Origin: Mailhella massiliensis
Lineage (GTDB): Bacteria; Desulfobacterota; Desulfovibrionia; Desulfovibrionales; Desulfovibrionaceae
Reading direction: 5' to 3'
Assembly: GCF_900155525.1 (NCBI RefSeq)
Contig: NZ_LT706952.1
Location: forward strand, 878,406-942,405
Length of the DNA stretch: 64,000 nt
Translations under genes and position numbers: made by a program
Part shown: positions 48,652 through 57,129 of the stretch, in pieces
Layout of the letters: each line of letters opens with the position of its first letter
Numbering within the stretch: the first letter of the stretch is position 1
Notes under the pieces: model-generated
Told to the model about the DNA's origin: nothing
The model's database searches: none
Seen by the model: only the letters and a program-made list of their open reading frames with translations

Positions 48652-51264
48652 TCAAAACCGATACTGCAGATTCAGGCGGCCGCCCATGCTCTCCCGCTCT
48701 CCCGTACTTCCCGCAAGACCCAGATCAAGACTGAAGGGACGGGAAGACGACGCCACGTTCACCCCCAGCTCGAAGAGCGCGCTGTCCCCTTTCAAAGAAG
48801 CGTCGGGAACGGAAAAATCCCGGGCCGTCACATGGGCCGCACCGCCGAATTCCTTTTCCCAGGCAGCCCCCGCGTAGGGAGTCACCCCTTCGCACACCGT
48901 CCAGAAAAGACGGGCCCCCGCACGCACACGGCGGGAATCCACGCTTTGGAAGTGCACCATCTCTCCGTTCATGTCGGCGCTGTCGGCCTGCTGATGCGTC
49001 CAGAAAAACCTGCCGTACACATCAAGGGCAAGCGTTTCCGCCGGAGAAAAAACATGCCCCAGGCCTGCATGACCGCCGTAATAGAGGTTGGAAAGGTCGT
49101 ATTCCGCAGGCCGGTCCATATTGTCCCGCAGATCGCCGCTGTACCAGGAAGTGACGATGTTGCCCGTGCGCCACACGCCTTCGGCATACCAGCCCTCCAG
49201 AGGTCCGGGCCCGGCCTCGATACGGGCAAGCAGCCCCCCGCCCGTATAATGACTTGAGCCGTTCCCCCTGACGTCCCCCAGAGAAAAGCCGTTGAACGTA
49301 TCAAGATGCGCCCGGCCGAATTCGAAGAATCCGCCGAAAACTGCCTCATTCCCGTCCAGGTCCCATGTTCCCGCAAGCCCCGTCATGCCGGAAAAACCTT
49401 CCGTGTCCGCATGAGACCCGGTATTGTAGCGGGAGGTCCCGCCGTAGAAGGCGGCAAACGGCGTCCAGTCCCGGCCGGAACGCCGCAATGCCTCGCGGGC
49501 CTGAAAAAGCCCCGCGTCCGCCGCAAGATCCGCGCCCTGACCAAGCAGCCCGCTTCCTGCAGCCCGCGCTTCCGCAAGTGCCGCAATGCGCGGGTTCATG
49601 CGCTCTTCCGTGATCTGAAGCTGTACCGCCGTACCGGTATTGGTCAGCACGCCGTCGAAATACGTTGCATAGCCCTGAAGCAGACTGACCAGTCCGCCCT
49701 CCTGAGCTTCGGCCACGGCGCCGCTTTCATCGAGAAGCAGCGTAAACGTGTCGCCGAGATAGGCTCTGCCTCCGGTAATGATATCGGGAAGCTGAGCCGT
49801 TACCGTAGAACCCGAGAAATCTCCGCTCTGCGCGCCGGTCACCGTGAGCATGGGCACATCCACGGAAGCGCCGGGAGCAGGAAGAACGAAATGCAGGTTC
49901 TCAAAACCCGCCGCCCGCCGCACGCTTCCCTGCCATCCGTCCACGAAAAGCGTATTGCCGCTTTCGGTGGACGACACCGCATTTCCGTCCTCCAGGCCTC
50001 CGTACACGCCGGTATCGGAGGAAAAACGGGCCCCTTCCGCAATGACCACGCTGTTGTGCATGGCCACGCCGCCCTGCCCTACAGAACCGCCCACGACGTC
50101 GCCGCCCACGAAGGCATTGCGCACGAGTACGGTATTGGAGCCGGCGCTGCCCGCGCCTTCCACCAGACCGCCGTATACGTCCGTTTCCACACGTCCGCCG
50201 TCCGCCACGGCAACGATGTTGAAGTCCGCCCTGCTGCCCTGTACCGTCCCCGTGACGGCCGCGCCCACGGCATCGCCCGTCACCGTCGCGCCGCTTCCCA
50301 CCACCACGGTATTGCGTTCCAGAAAGGCCGCCACGGAACTGTCCGGAGCGAATGCGCCGACCACGCTGCCGTCCACGGCGGCATTCATGAGCCGCACCGT
50401 GTTGTCGAAGGCCTTTGCCTGCCCGCCGTCGCTCTGTACGGAAGCCCCGAACACACTCCTGCTCGCGCCGCCGTAAAAAATCGCGCTGTTGCCGGAAGAT
50501 ACGGCATCGCCGTTCATGGCGTGCGTATCGCCCGCCACCACATGTCCAGCCTCACCTCCGTACACGATGATCGTGTTGCCCGCGGACTCGGCATTGCCGG
50601 AAGCAATGGCATAGCCGCCGTACATCAGCCCCACGGCTCCCGCCCTCAGCGTGACCGTATTGTTCGAGGCAAAGGAATCCGACACGGAGGAGCTGTCGCC
50701 GTAGGCTTCGCCGCCCACGACAAGATAAAGCGGCGCGCCGGCATCAAGATTCACGCTGTTGCCCGAAGCGGTCAGCGTTCCGGTTCCGTCGGAAAGCCTG
50801 GCATATCCGCCGTACACCGTGGCCCACGCCCCCGGATTCAGCGGGCCGGACAGACTCACCGTATTGTCGGATGCCGTGGCGTCGCCCGCATAGCTTCTGG
50901 CATAGCCCCCGTACAGGGAATAATCGAAACCGTCCAGTCCGCCCGTAACCGTCACGCTGTTGCCTACGGCCTCGGCAAAACCCGTACGGCTCAGGGCGGA
51001 ACCGCCGTAGATATCCATGGAAACGCTGCCGCCCGAGATAGTCACGACGCTCCCGTCGGCGACGGCATTTCCCCCTTGGGAGCGCAGGCCGTACACATAT
51101 CCGTAGCTGTCGCCGGAAGAGACAAAAGCGCTGCCGTTTCCCGTAAGATCCGATGCCCGCGCAAAAGAGCCGGGAAAAAGCATGAAAAGAATCGCCAGTA
51201 CCCACGCAGAAAACGCTCCTGCCCACAAAACAACCATACCGCCCCGTGGAAAAGACAACGCCAT
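48652..51264 (-). CDS. Autotransporter (type Va) outer-membrane protein
   Basis: 870 residues. A long hydrophobic signal segment (about 10-37, ending FARA) is followed by a passenger of about 500 residues built from repeated short beta units. At least ten [GDN]N[ST]V-type strands and about eight YGG[YAGLES] turns recur, predicting a right-handed beta-helix. The C-terminal autotransporter barrel (about 600-870) starts near WTPFAAFYGGTSRYN and ends in the outer-membrane signature LQYRF. No protease or adhesin catalytic motif is visible; cysteine is nearly absent. The start has GAAGGGGG ahead. It is the only gene between the tRNA cluster and hsp20. The function is probably adhesion or biofilm; this is inferred. 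Confidence 0.88.
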   Translation of the reverse strand: MALSFPRGGMVVLWAGAFSAWVLAILFMLFPGSFARASDLTGNGSAFVSSGDSYGYVYGLRSQGGNAVADGSVVTISGGSVSMDIYGGSALSRTGFAEAVGNSVTVTGGLDGFDYSLYGGYARSYAGDATASDNTVSLSGPLNPGAWATVYGGYARLSDGTGTLTASGNSVNLDAGAPLYLVVGGEAYGDSSSVSDSFASNNTVTLRAGAVGLMYGGYAIASGNAESAGNTIIVYGGEAGHVVAGDTHAMNGDAVSSGNSAIFYGGASRSVFGASVQSDGGQAKAFDNTVRLMNAAVDGSVVGAFAPDSSVAAFLERNTVVVGSGATVTGDAVGAAVTGTVQGSRADFNIVAVADGGRVETDVYGGLVEGAGSAGSNTVLVRNAFVGGDVVGGSVGQGGVAMHNSVVIAEGARFSSDTGVYGGLEDGNAVSSTESGNTLFVDGWQGSVRRAAGFENLHFVLPAPGASVDVPMLTVTGAQSGDFSGSTVTAQLPDIITGGRAYLGDTFTLLLDESGAVAEAQEGGLVSLLQGYATYFDGVLTNTGTAVQLQITEERMNPRIAALAEARAAGSGLLGQGADLAADAGLFQAREALRRSGRDWTPFAAFYGGTSRYNTGSHADTEGFSGMTGLAGTWDLDGNEAVFGGFFEFGRAHLDTFNGFSLGDVRGNGSSHYTGGGLLARIEAGPGPLEGWYAEGVWRTGNIVTSWYSGDLRDNMDRPAEYDLSNLYYGGHAGLGHVFSPAETLALDVYGRFFWTHQQADSADMNGEMVHFQSVDSRRVRAGARLFWTVCEGVTPYAGAAWEKEFGGAAHVTARDFSVPDASLKGDSALFELGVNVASSSRPFSLDLGLAGSTGERESMGGRLNLQYRF

Positions 51265-51593
51265 ACCCCCTTCTCAGAATGAATACTCCGTGAACGCCAT
51301 GCGCCCTTTCCTTCACAGTATGCTTCATCCTCCGGGGGCATTCCATGATTACCGCCCGGCCCTGCCCTCTCCGCAGGGAAAAAGATGTCAGGGCGGCAAG
51401 CCTCCATGAATGAGAAAACGGCATGAACCCGGGCCTGCCCCCGGAACGGAGTAAGCCGCCCGCAGCGACCGTACCCCTCCCGGCCCTGCTCCCTTTCTGC
51501 GGTCTCCGGCAAAGCGGCTCCTCCTTTGCCGGAGACCACTGGCGTTTTCCACTCAGACGCAGAGAAGAAAAACAAAAAAAATTCATTCCGGCG
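51265..51593. other. Divergent intergenic region upstream of the autotransporter
   Basis: Part of a 523-base gene-free region. No ORF with translation signals is present, and no clear autotransporter promoter could be placed. Confidence 0.4.
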
Positions 51594-51621
51594 TTGACAG
51601 GTTCAAAATCGATCTTATTGT
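51594..51621 (+). promoter_or_regulatory. Promoter of hsp20
   Basis: TTGACA (51594-51599), 16-base spacer, TATTGT (51616-51621). It is preceded by an A-rich tract (about 51569-51582) that could act as an UP element. The leader is about 160 bases and has no CIRCE element. Confidence 0.6.
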
Positions 51622-51787
51622 AAAAGTATCCTTTCAGGGAGAGGCACTCCGAAAGAGAGCATCTCATGAAAGGAAGGAACAATGCATCCTCTCCATGCAA
51701 AGAAGGTTCTTTGCATAAGAAAAAGAGAGCGAGAACATTCCAACTTTATTACGATGCATTGATTCCATATCTCACGGAGGTTTTACT

Positions 51788-52228
51788 ATGTTGCCCAGTA
51801 TTTTTGGTGAAAGACTTTTTGATGACTTCTTCGGTGAACCCTTTATGCCCGCTTTCGTGAAGCACGACCCGCTTTTCGGCAAGAACGCAAAGCATCTGAT
51901 GAAGACGGACGTGCGTGAACTGGAAAACACCTATGAGCTTGATATCGATCTGCCCGGCTTCAAGAAGGATGAGGTGAAGATCGAACTGGACGGCGGCTAT
52001 CTGACCATCAGCGCCGCCAAGGCTCTGAACAAGGATGAAGACGGCAAGAACGGCCAGTATCTGCGCCGCGAACGCTACAGCGGCGAATGCAGCCGCAGCT
52101 TCTATGTGGGCGAAGCCTTGGAACCCAAGGATGTGTCCGCCACCTTTGAAGACGGCATTCTGAAGCTTTCCTTCCCGAAGGCTCCCGAGAAGAAGGTTCC
52201 TGAAAAGAAGACCATCGCCATTGCTTAA
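51788..52228 (+). CDS. Hsp20/alpha-crystallin family small heat shock protein
   Basis: 146 residues. A short N-terminal arm (MLPSIFGERLFDDFFGEP) precedes the alpha-crystallin domain (about 38-130), with VRELENTYELDIDLPGFKKDEVKIELDGGYLTI split over its first strands and the signature FEDGILKLSFPK. The C-terminal extension has the I-x-I motif (TIAIA). It acts as an ATP-independent holdase that forms oligomers. GGAGG lies 8 bases before the ATG. It is a single-gene unit with a strong terminator. Confidence 0.95.
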   Translation: MLPSIFGERLFDDFFGEPFMPAFVKHDPLFGKNAKHLMKTDVRELENTYELDIDLPGFKKDEVKIELDGGYLTISAAKALNKDEDGKNGQYLRRERYSGECSRSFYVGEALEPKDVSATFEDGILKLSFPKAPEKKVPEKKTIAIA

Positions 52229-52238
52229 CCCCCCTCTC

Positions 52239-52322
52239 TGCGGAGACCGTTTTTCTTCGGGAAGCGGTCTCCGCACCGGATGACAAAAGGCGCCGACAGG
52301 TTATCCTGCCGGCGCCTTTTTT
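52239..52322 (+). terminator. Hairpin plus intrinsic terminator after hsp20
   Basis: An 11-bp hairpin (52239-52249 with 52265-52275) without T tract is followed by a strong terminator: 11-bp stem (52285-52295 with 52310-52320) with an inner CAGG/CCTG helix and six T residues. Confidence 0.85.
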
Positions 52323-52520
52323 ATGCGCAGCCGATTCCGATGTTTTCTTTCAGAACATGTTCCGCCGTCGGCATCATGCCTGCACGTTTATCGGAAAAAC
52401 GCATCGCTCCCGCGACGGCCGCCGCCGTGCATGGCCTCACGGGCGAATTTTAATCTCTCTTTACGCCCGGAGCACCAGCCTCCCCCGAAAAGCAGGAGCC
52501 TGTACCAAACGGACAAAACA

Positions 52521-53762
52521 TCACTTCAGCGTATCCTTCATGAACAGCGCAGCCACAAGGGAAATAAAACTCCCCGCACAAAGCAGCCAGAAGGCGTTGC
52601 CGTAAGCCTGCATGGCTGTGGCTCCTTCGCCCATGCGCCAGGCGACCAGCACGCCCAGCAGCGCCTGCATGAGGGCCGACACCACAGGTCCCGTGCTGTT
52701 CAGAAAACCGCAGGCGGAAGCCAGCGCGGAGACGGGCACGCTTTCCTTGACCATGGTGAAGGAAAGGGGCCCCATGCAGTTGGAAACCACGCTTACGGCC
52801 ACACCTGCAACGGTGAGCTCCACAAAGGAAAGCGGTTCCCCCGTGTGCAGGCAGAGGTACCCGAGCACCAGCGTTTCCAGAAGCGCCGCCAGCAGCAGAA
52901 ACACCCTGCGGGAATGCACCACCCTGTCGGACAGCCAGGGAAAGACCATGAGAAAAGGCAGCGGCGTAAGCGACATGATGGACATGCTGAGTCCGGCCAT
53001 ATCCTTGGACAGCCCGTTGGCCTGCATGAGATAGCCGCCCCACCATGCCGTAAGCAGGGTGAAAAGGTTGCCGATCATGAACATGAACCACAGCACGATG
53101 AACCAGAAGTTCTTCATGCGGATGACGACGGCGATGCCGCTTTTCAGCTCGCGCACATTGTCGCGCATGGAAACGACATTCCGCCCGGCAGACTCTCCGT
53201 CGCGCAGAAGCATATATATCATGCCGCCGAGAAGCACGGTGAACACGCCCACCATGAAAAGCGCCGCGCGCCAGCCCACAAGGCCCGTCACGGCCACCAG
53301 AGGACTGGAGGCAAGCAGCGTGCCCACGGCGCCGCAGCCCGTGAGAATGGAACAGTACTGGGCATATCGTTCCGCAGGCACGCAGGAAGCCAGGAGCTTG
53401 TAGGCGGGCACATTGCAGGCCAGCGTCAGCCCCAGCAGAAAGCGGCATACCACCGCGGACATGAGACTTTCACAGAAGGTGAAGGCCATGCAGCAGAGCC
53501 CGGCGAGAATCTGATACAGCACCAGGGCGCGCCGCCCGCCCATGATGTCCGTGAGCAGGCCCGAAGGAATCTGCGTGACGGCATAGCCCAGCATGGTTGC
53601 GGAACTGATAAGACCGAACCCGGCCGTATCCACGGAAAAGGCCTTCATGAGATCCAGCGACAGCACGGAAGGATACACGCGCTGGAAAAAGCTCAGGGAA
53701 TACGCCGTACAGAGCAGTGCCAGTATCCAGACGGGATTGACGATTTTCAGGCGGGTGAACAT
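52521..53762 (-). CDS. MFS transporter
   Basis: 413 residues with 12 predicted helices. The first-half signature is YAVTQIPSGLLTDIMGGRRA. Helix 4-5 region CRFLLGLTLACNVPAYKLLA fits the organic-acid/glycerol-phosphate-like (ACS) branch of the superfamily. The mid loop is short and polar (RDGESAGRNVVSM). GGAGAC precedes the start. The substrate is unknown; an organic anion is possible. A 198-base spacer without features separates it from the hsp20 terminator. Confidence 0.85.
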   Translation of the reverse strand: MFTRLKIVNPVWILALLCTAYSLSFFQRVYPSVLSLDLMKAFSVDTAGFGLISSATMLGYAVTQIPSGLLTDIMGGRRALVLYQILAGLCCMAFTFCESLMSAVVCRFLLGLTLACNVPAYKLLASCVPAERYAQYCSILTGCGAVGTLLASSPLVAVTGLVGWRAALFMVGVFTVLLGGMIYMLLRDGESAGRNVVSMRDNVRELKSGIAVVIRMKNFWFIVLWFMFMIGNLFTLLTAWWGGYLMQANGLSKDMAGLSMSIMSLTPLPFLMVFPWLSDRVVHSRRVFLLLAALLETLVLGYLCLHTGEPLSFVELTVAGVAVSVVSNCMGPLSFTMVKESVPVSALASACGFLNSTGPVVSALMQALLGVLVAWRMGEGATAMQAYGNAFWLLCAGSFISLVAALFMKDTLK

Positions 53763-54096
53763 GCGGTCTCCATGATATAAGGCAGGCTAAACAGGCAGCA
53801 TCAGCTCATGCGTACCGAAAAGGTTTCTCTCGCCTTGGAAGACAAAAAAACAGACTCCGACACCGGTAAACATGGTAACAGGCAATCTCCTCCGTAGCAA
53901 CGCCGGAAACAATTCATCATCCCCATCCCCCCTAAGGATTATCAGAACTCCAGAAGACATTGAAAAAGCCCCCCCCGATCGAACGTGCCTATAACGAGGT
54001 ATCGCCCTGCATTGATTCCACATCTTTCATGCTGCGCTCGCTGAGCACGACAATCCGTTATGAGCCGGAGCTTCTGGCCACCTTTCAGGCAACGCA
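53763..54096. other. Gene-free region upstream of the MFS gene
   Basis: About 330 bases without a supported ORF. Together with the inverted repeat and tRNA remnant that follow, it is the chromosomal flank of the mobile element. Confidence 0.45.
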
Positions 54097-54131
54097 CATA
54101 AGGCAGAAAGACTTTCTCTTTCTGCCTTATG
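54097..54131. repeat. 15-bp perfect inverted repeat
   Basis: CATAAGGCAGAAAGA (54097-54111) and its exact complement at 54117-54131 with a five-base loop, followed by TTTTC on the plus strand. It may be a terminator or a remnant of mobile DNA. Confidence 0.6.
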
Positions 54132-54176
54132 TTTTCTGGATGGGAATGGAGGAGGGAATGAAAAACTTAAAAGAAA

Positions 54177-54206
54177 AAGGGCTTACGATGTTCATCGTAA
54201 GCCCTT
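54177..54206 (-). terminator. Terminator of the split tRNA-fMet locus
   Basis: A 14-bp perfect dyad (54177-54190 with 54193-54206). On the minus strand the stem is followed by TTTTTCTTTT. It lies 9 bases past the tRNA 3' end and was probably the original terminator of the tRNA gene. Confidence 0.8.
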
Positions 54207-54214
54207 GAGCTTGC

Positions 54215-54262
54215 TGGTTGCGGGGAAAGGATTTGAACCAATGACCTTCGGGTTATGAGCCC
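54215..54262 (-). other. 3' fragment of initiator tRNA-Met, att site of the integrated element
   Basis: The 48 bases read on the minus strand match initiator tRNA from the anticodon stem (GGGCTCATAACCC) through GGTTCAAATCC to CCCCGCAACCA. The acceptor 5' strand and D arm are absent; unrelated AT-rich DNA replaces them at 54263. The T stem has two T:T mismatches, as expected for a non-functional remnant. It marks the left attachment site of the element whose integrase gene follows. Confidence 0.85.
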
Positions 54263-54368
54263 TTTTTGACAGAACTTGAAAGAGTTAGACACAGCTGGAT
54301 AGACTTTGATTTATTTTTATTTTCAATAAGTTATCAAAAATAAGACTTTGCCGCGCATTGACCTGAAT

Positions 54369-54408
54369 GGTTAGAAATTGACGGTGTGGTTAGAAATAGG
54401 TTAGAAAA
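54369..54408 (+). repeat. Three direct GGTTAGAAAT repeats upstream of the integrase gene
   Basis: Copies at 54369-54378 and 54388-54397 are identical; the third (54399-54408) differs at the last base. They lie between the att site and the integrase gene, the place of arm-type integrase sites or excisionase sites. Confidence 0.7.
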
Positions 54409-54461
54409 ATTTTGCCGGTTAAAACCTGCTCCCGCGTATGAACCACAACCCAAGGCAGTTC

Positions 54462-55601
54462 ATGGCTACCCAAAAACGGCGATACCACCCAAAAAAATGG
54501 GCTGGCGTTTATGTGTACGAAACGTCAGAAATGTATAATGGCGCGCCTGACCTGTGTTTCTACATCACGTTTAAATCCGGCCGCCGCCTCATCTGGGAAA
54601 AGGTAGGCAAAATTTCCGAAGGATACGGGCCGGACGTGGCGGCGGAAATTCGCGCTGATCGGATAAAGGCCATCAGACATGGCGAAGAAGTCAAAACCGC
54701 CAAAGAACTCCGCCGCGAACAGGCGGAGAAAGACAAGCCCTTTGCCGAAATTGCGGATGCATATTTTGACATCAAGGGGCCGACCCTCAAAGGGTTGACC
54801 ACGGATCGCAACCGTTACCTCAAACACCTCAAACCGCTGTTCGGCAAGCGAAGCGTCTCGGAAATCACGCCCCAGATGGTGGAGGAGCTGCGCAAATCCC
54901 TGAGCGAACGCAAACCGGCCACTCTCTGGAATACTCTTGAGCTTCTGCGGCGCATCATCAATTTTGGCGTCAAGACCAACCGCTGCCCCAATCTTGCCTT
55001 TCAGATCGAAATGCCCGTTAAGGACAATGAGGTTATTGAGCATCTGACGCCGGAAGAAACTCGCCGCTTTCTGGATTGCGCCCGCACATGGCCAGCCCGC
55101 GATGTGGGCAATATGCTCCTGCTGGCCTTTTTTACCGGTATGCGGCGCGGGGAGATGTTCAAACTGCAAGATGAGGACGTGGCCTTTGACCTCAAGCTCA
55201 TTCGTTTGCGCGATCCCAAGGGCAGAAAAACCCTCTCCATCGGCATGAGTTCCCTGGTGGAAGAACTGTTACAAGAACAAATGGCATGGCGTGACGAACA
55301 TTTTCCCGGCAGCCCCTATGTTTTCCCCGGCAAAAACGGCGAGATGCGCAAAGACTGCACAGCGGTTGACCGCTTCCGCAAGGCGGCGGGCCTGCCGCCC
55401 AAGTTCCGGCCCTTCCACGGGCTGCGGCATCACTTTGCCGTAAGCCTCGCCAACAGCGGCAAATTCAGCATGGACATGATCTCGGAAATGCTGACACACA
55501 AAAATGTGGATTTCACCAAAAAGAAGTATGCCCAATTCCTGCCGGAGACCTTGGCCGCTGCCAGCAACGCGGCGGCGGACATTCTCTCCGGCCAACGGTA
55601 G
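54462..55601 (+). CDS. int: Tyrosine recombinase/integrase
   Basis: 379 residues. The N-terminal SAM-like core-binding domain (about 85-170) contains IADAYFDIKGPTLKG. The catalytic domain has the first Arg in FTGMRRGEMFKLQ, the HxxR box HGLRHHFAVSLANSG, the second His in MLTHKN, and the nucleophile in FTKKKYAQFL. ATG 54462 is preferred to 54438 because AAGGCAG lies ahead of it and nothing ribosome-binding-like lies ahead of the other. Located 200 bases from a tRNA-fMet fragment, it very likely catalyses integration and excision at that gene. Confidence 0.94.
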   Translation: MATQKRRYHPKKWAGVYVYETSEMYNGAPDLCFYITFKSGRRLIWEKVGKISEGYGPDVAAEIRADRIKAIRHGEEVKTAKELRREQAEKDKPFAEIADAYFDIKGPTLKGLTTDRNRYLKHLKPLFGKRSVSEITPQMVEELRKSLSERKPATLWNTLELLRRIINFGVKTNRCPNLAFQIEMPVKDNEVIEHLTPEETRRFLDCARTWPARDVGNMLLLAFFTGMRRGEMFKLQDEDVAFDLKLIRLRDPKGRKTLSIGMSSLVEELLQEQMAWRDEHFPGSPYVFPGKNGEMRKDCTAVDRFRKAAGLPPKFRPFHGLRHHFAVSLANSGKFSMDMISEMLTHKNVDFTKKKYAQFLPETLAAASNAAADILSGQR

Positions 55602-55668
55602 CTTTTGCGGCTGTTCCGATTATCGTGTACACATGGTGAGGAAAAAGATAGTATTGTAAGGAGCAGGC

Positions 55669-57129
55669 ATGGCATTCACACTTCAAACGCTCAGGGAACA
55701 GGCCGCCGCAGGCGAGGACAGCACACGCCAGTTCAAGTCCCGAATCGACAATGCGGATTCTCTGGCTGCGGAAATGGCCGCCTTCGCCAATGCCAACGGC
55801 GGCGTAATTTTTATCGGCGTGCAGGATGATGGAACACTGTCCGGCATAACATCCCGAGAATTGCATGATGCGAACCAGTTGATCGGCAACGCCGCCAGCC
55901 AGCATGTCCGCAGCCCGCTTGTGGTGCAGACGCAGAACATTCTTCTTGAAAATGGAAATGTGGTTATCGCCCTGACCGTTCCTGCAGGAATGGACAAACC
56001 CTACTTTGACAGGAAAGGCGTTATCTGGCTGAAAGCCGGGGCGGACAAGCGACGTATCAATTCTAAAGAGGAACTGCGCCGTCTTTTTCAGTATACCAGC
56101 CAATTCCATGCCGATGAATTGCCCACAAAGGCGGGCATTAACAAACTGGACAAGCTGCTGTTCCGGGATTTTTTGAAAAAGCGGTATGACAGTGACTTCC
56201 CGGATACCCACGCAGAACAACTGCGCCTGCTGCAAAATCTGAACCTCGCCGCTGGCGATGGCAATCTCAATCTGGCCGGAGTGCTGCTTTTTGCCGAACA
56301 GCCGGAGCTGATTTTTCCGCAGTTCGTGGCAAAAGGCGTCCGCTTTCCGGGAATTGCCGTTCATGCTGACAGCTACGATGACACCGAAGATTTTGAAGGT
56401 CCGTTGAGCAGACTTTTCAAGGACGCCCTGGCTTTTGTCATGCGCAACCTGCACAAGGTACAGGGCAAGAATGGCGTCAACTCACCGGGTACGCCGGAAA
56501 TACCGGAACAGGTTTTTGAGGAACTGCTGGTCAACGCCCTTGTACACAGGGATTATCTTGTCAGCGCGCCCATCCGCATTTTCATTTTTGATGACCGCGT
56601 GGAAATCATCAGCCCCGGCACGTTGCCGAACAATCTGACCATAGCCAATATCAAAGCCGGCAATTCCAATATCCGCAACCCCATCCTGATTTCTTACGCC
56701 GCCAAGGGGCTTTTGCCCTACCACGGCATCGGCTCCGGCATTCTGCGCGCTCTTAAGGCATGGCCGGATATTGATTTTGAAGACGATCGGGAGAGTTCGC
56801 TGTTCAAGGCCATTGTACGCAGAACCCACCGGCCTGCGGAAAACACTGGGGTACTTGCACCAGAACTTGCATCAAAAACACAAAATTTGCACCAGAAACA
56901 AGGGCTTTCTGATGCAACTCTGCGCGATATTGCACCGGAAATTGCACCAGAACTTTTTGCGCTCCTTGAGCATATCTCCGCCAATCCGCGCATAACCACA
57001 ACCGAACTCGCTACTGTTCTAAACGTGAGCCGACGCACGATTCTTTACAGAACAACCATGCTCAAGAAAAAGGGCATCTTGCGCCGCATCGGTCCCAGCA
57101 AGGGCGGACAATGGGAGATTCTCCCATGA
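55669..57129 (+). CDS. AlbA/ATP-binding domain transcriptional regulator-like protein
   Basis: 486 residues. The N-terminal Schlafen/AlbA_2 (AAA_4) domain (about 15-130) has TRQFKSRI, the hallmark MAAFANANGGVIFIGVQDDG and VIWLKAGADKRR. A GHKL-type ATP-binding domain (about 270-375) has EELLVNALVHRDY, VEIISPGTLPNN and HGIGSGILRAL. A winged helix-turn-helix (about 430-486) includes ITTTELATVLNVSRRTILYR. Proteins of this plan are common in mobile elements and are usually listed as putative regulators; their true role is unclear. AAGGAG precedes the ATG. The stop overlaps the next gene (ATGA), so the pair is translationally coupled. Confidence 0.85.
   Translation: MAFTLQTLREQAAAGEDSTRQFKSRIDNADSLAAEMAAFANANGGVIFIGVQDDGTLSGITSRELHDANQLIGNAASQHVRSPLVVQTQNILLENGNVVIALTVPAGMDKPYFDRKGVIWLKAGADKRRINSKEELRRLFQYTSQFHADELPTKAGINKLDKLLFRDFLKKRYDSDFPDTHAEQLRLLQNLNLAAGDGNLNLAGVLLFAEQPELIFPQFVAKGVRFPGIAVHADSYDDTEDFEGPLSRLFKDALAFVMRNLHKVQGKNGVNSPGTPEIPEQVFEELLVNALVHRDYLVSAPIRIFIFDDRVEIISPGTLPNNLTIANIKAGNSNIRNPILISYAAKGLLPYHGIGSGILRALKAWPDIDFEDDRESSLFKAIVRRTHRPAENTGVLAPELASKTQNLHQKQGLSDATLRDIAPEIAPELFALLEHISANPRITTTELATVLNVSRRTILYRTTMLKKKGILRRIGPSKGGQWEILP

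Noticed and set aside
54097-54131. Terminal inverted repeat of an insertion sequence
   Set aside because: The two arms are only five bases apart and no transposase gene is nearby, so it is a hairpin rather than transposon ends.
54215-54262. Functional tRNA-Met gene
   Set aside because: The acceptor 5' strand and D arm are missing and the T stem has mismatches.
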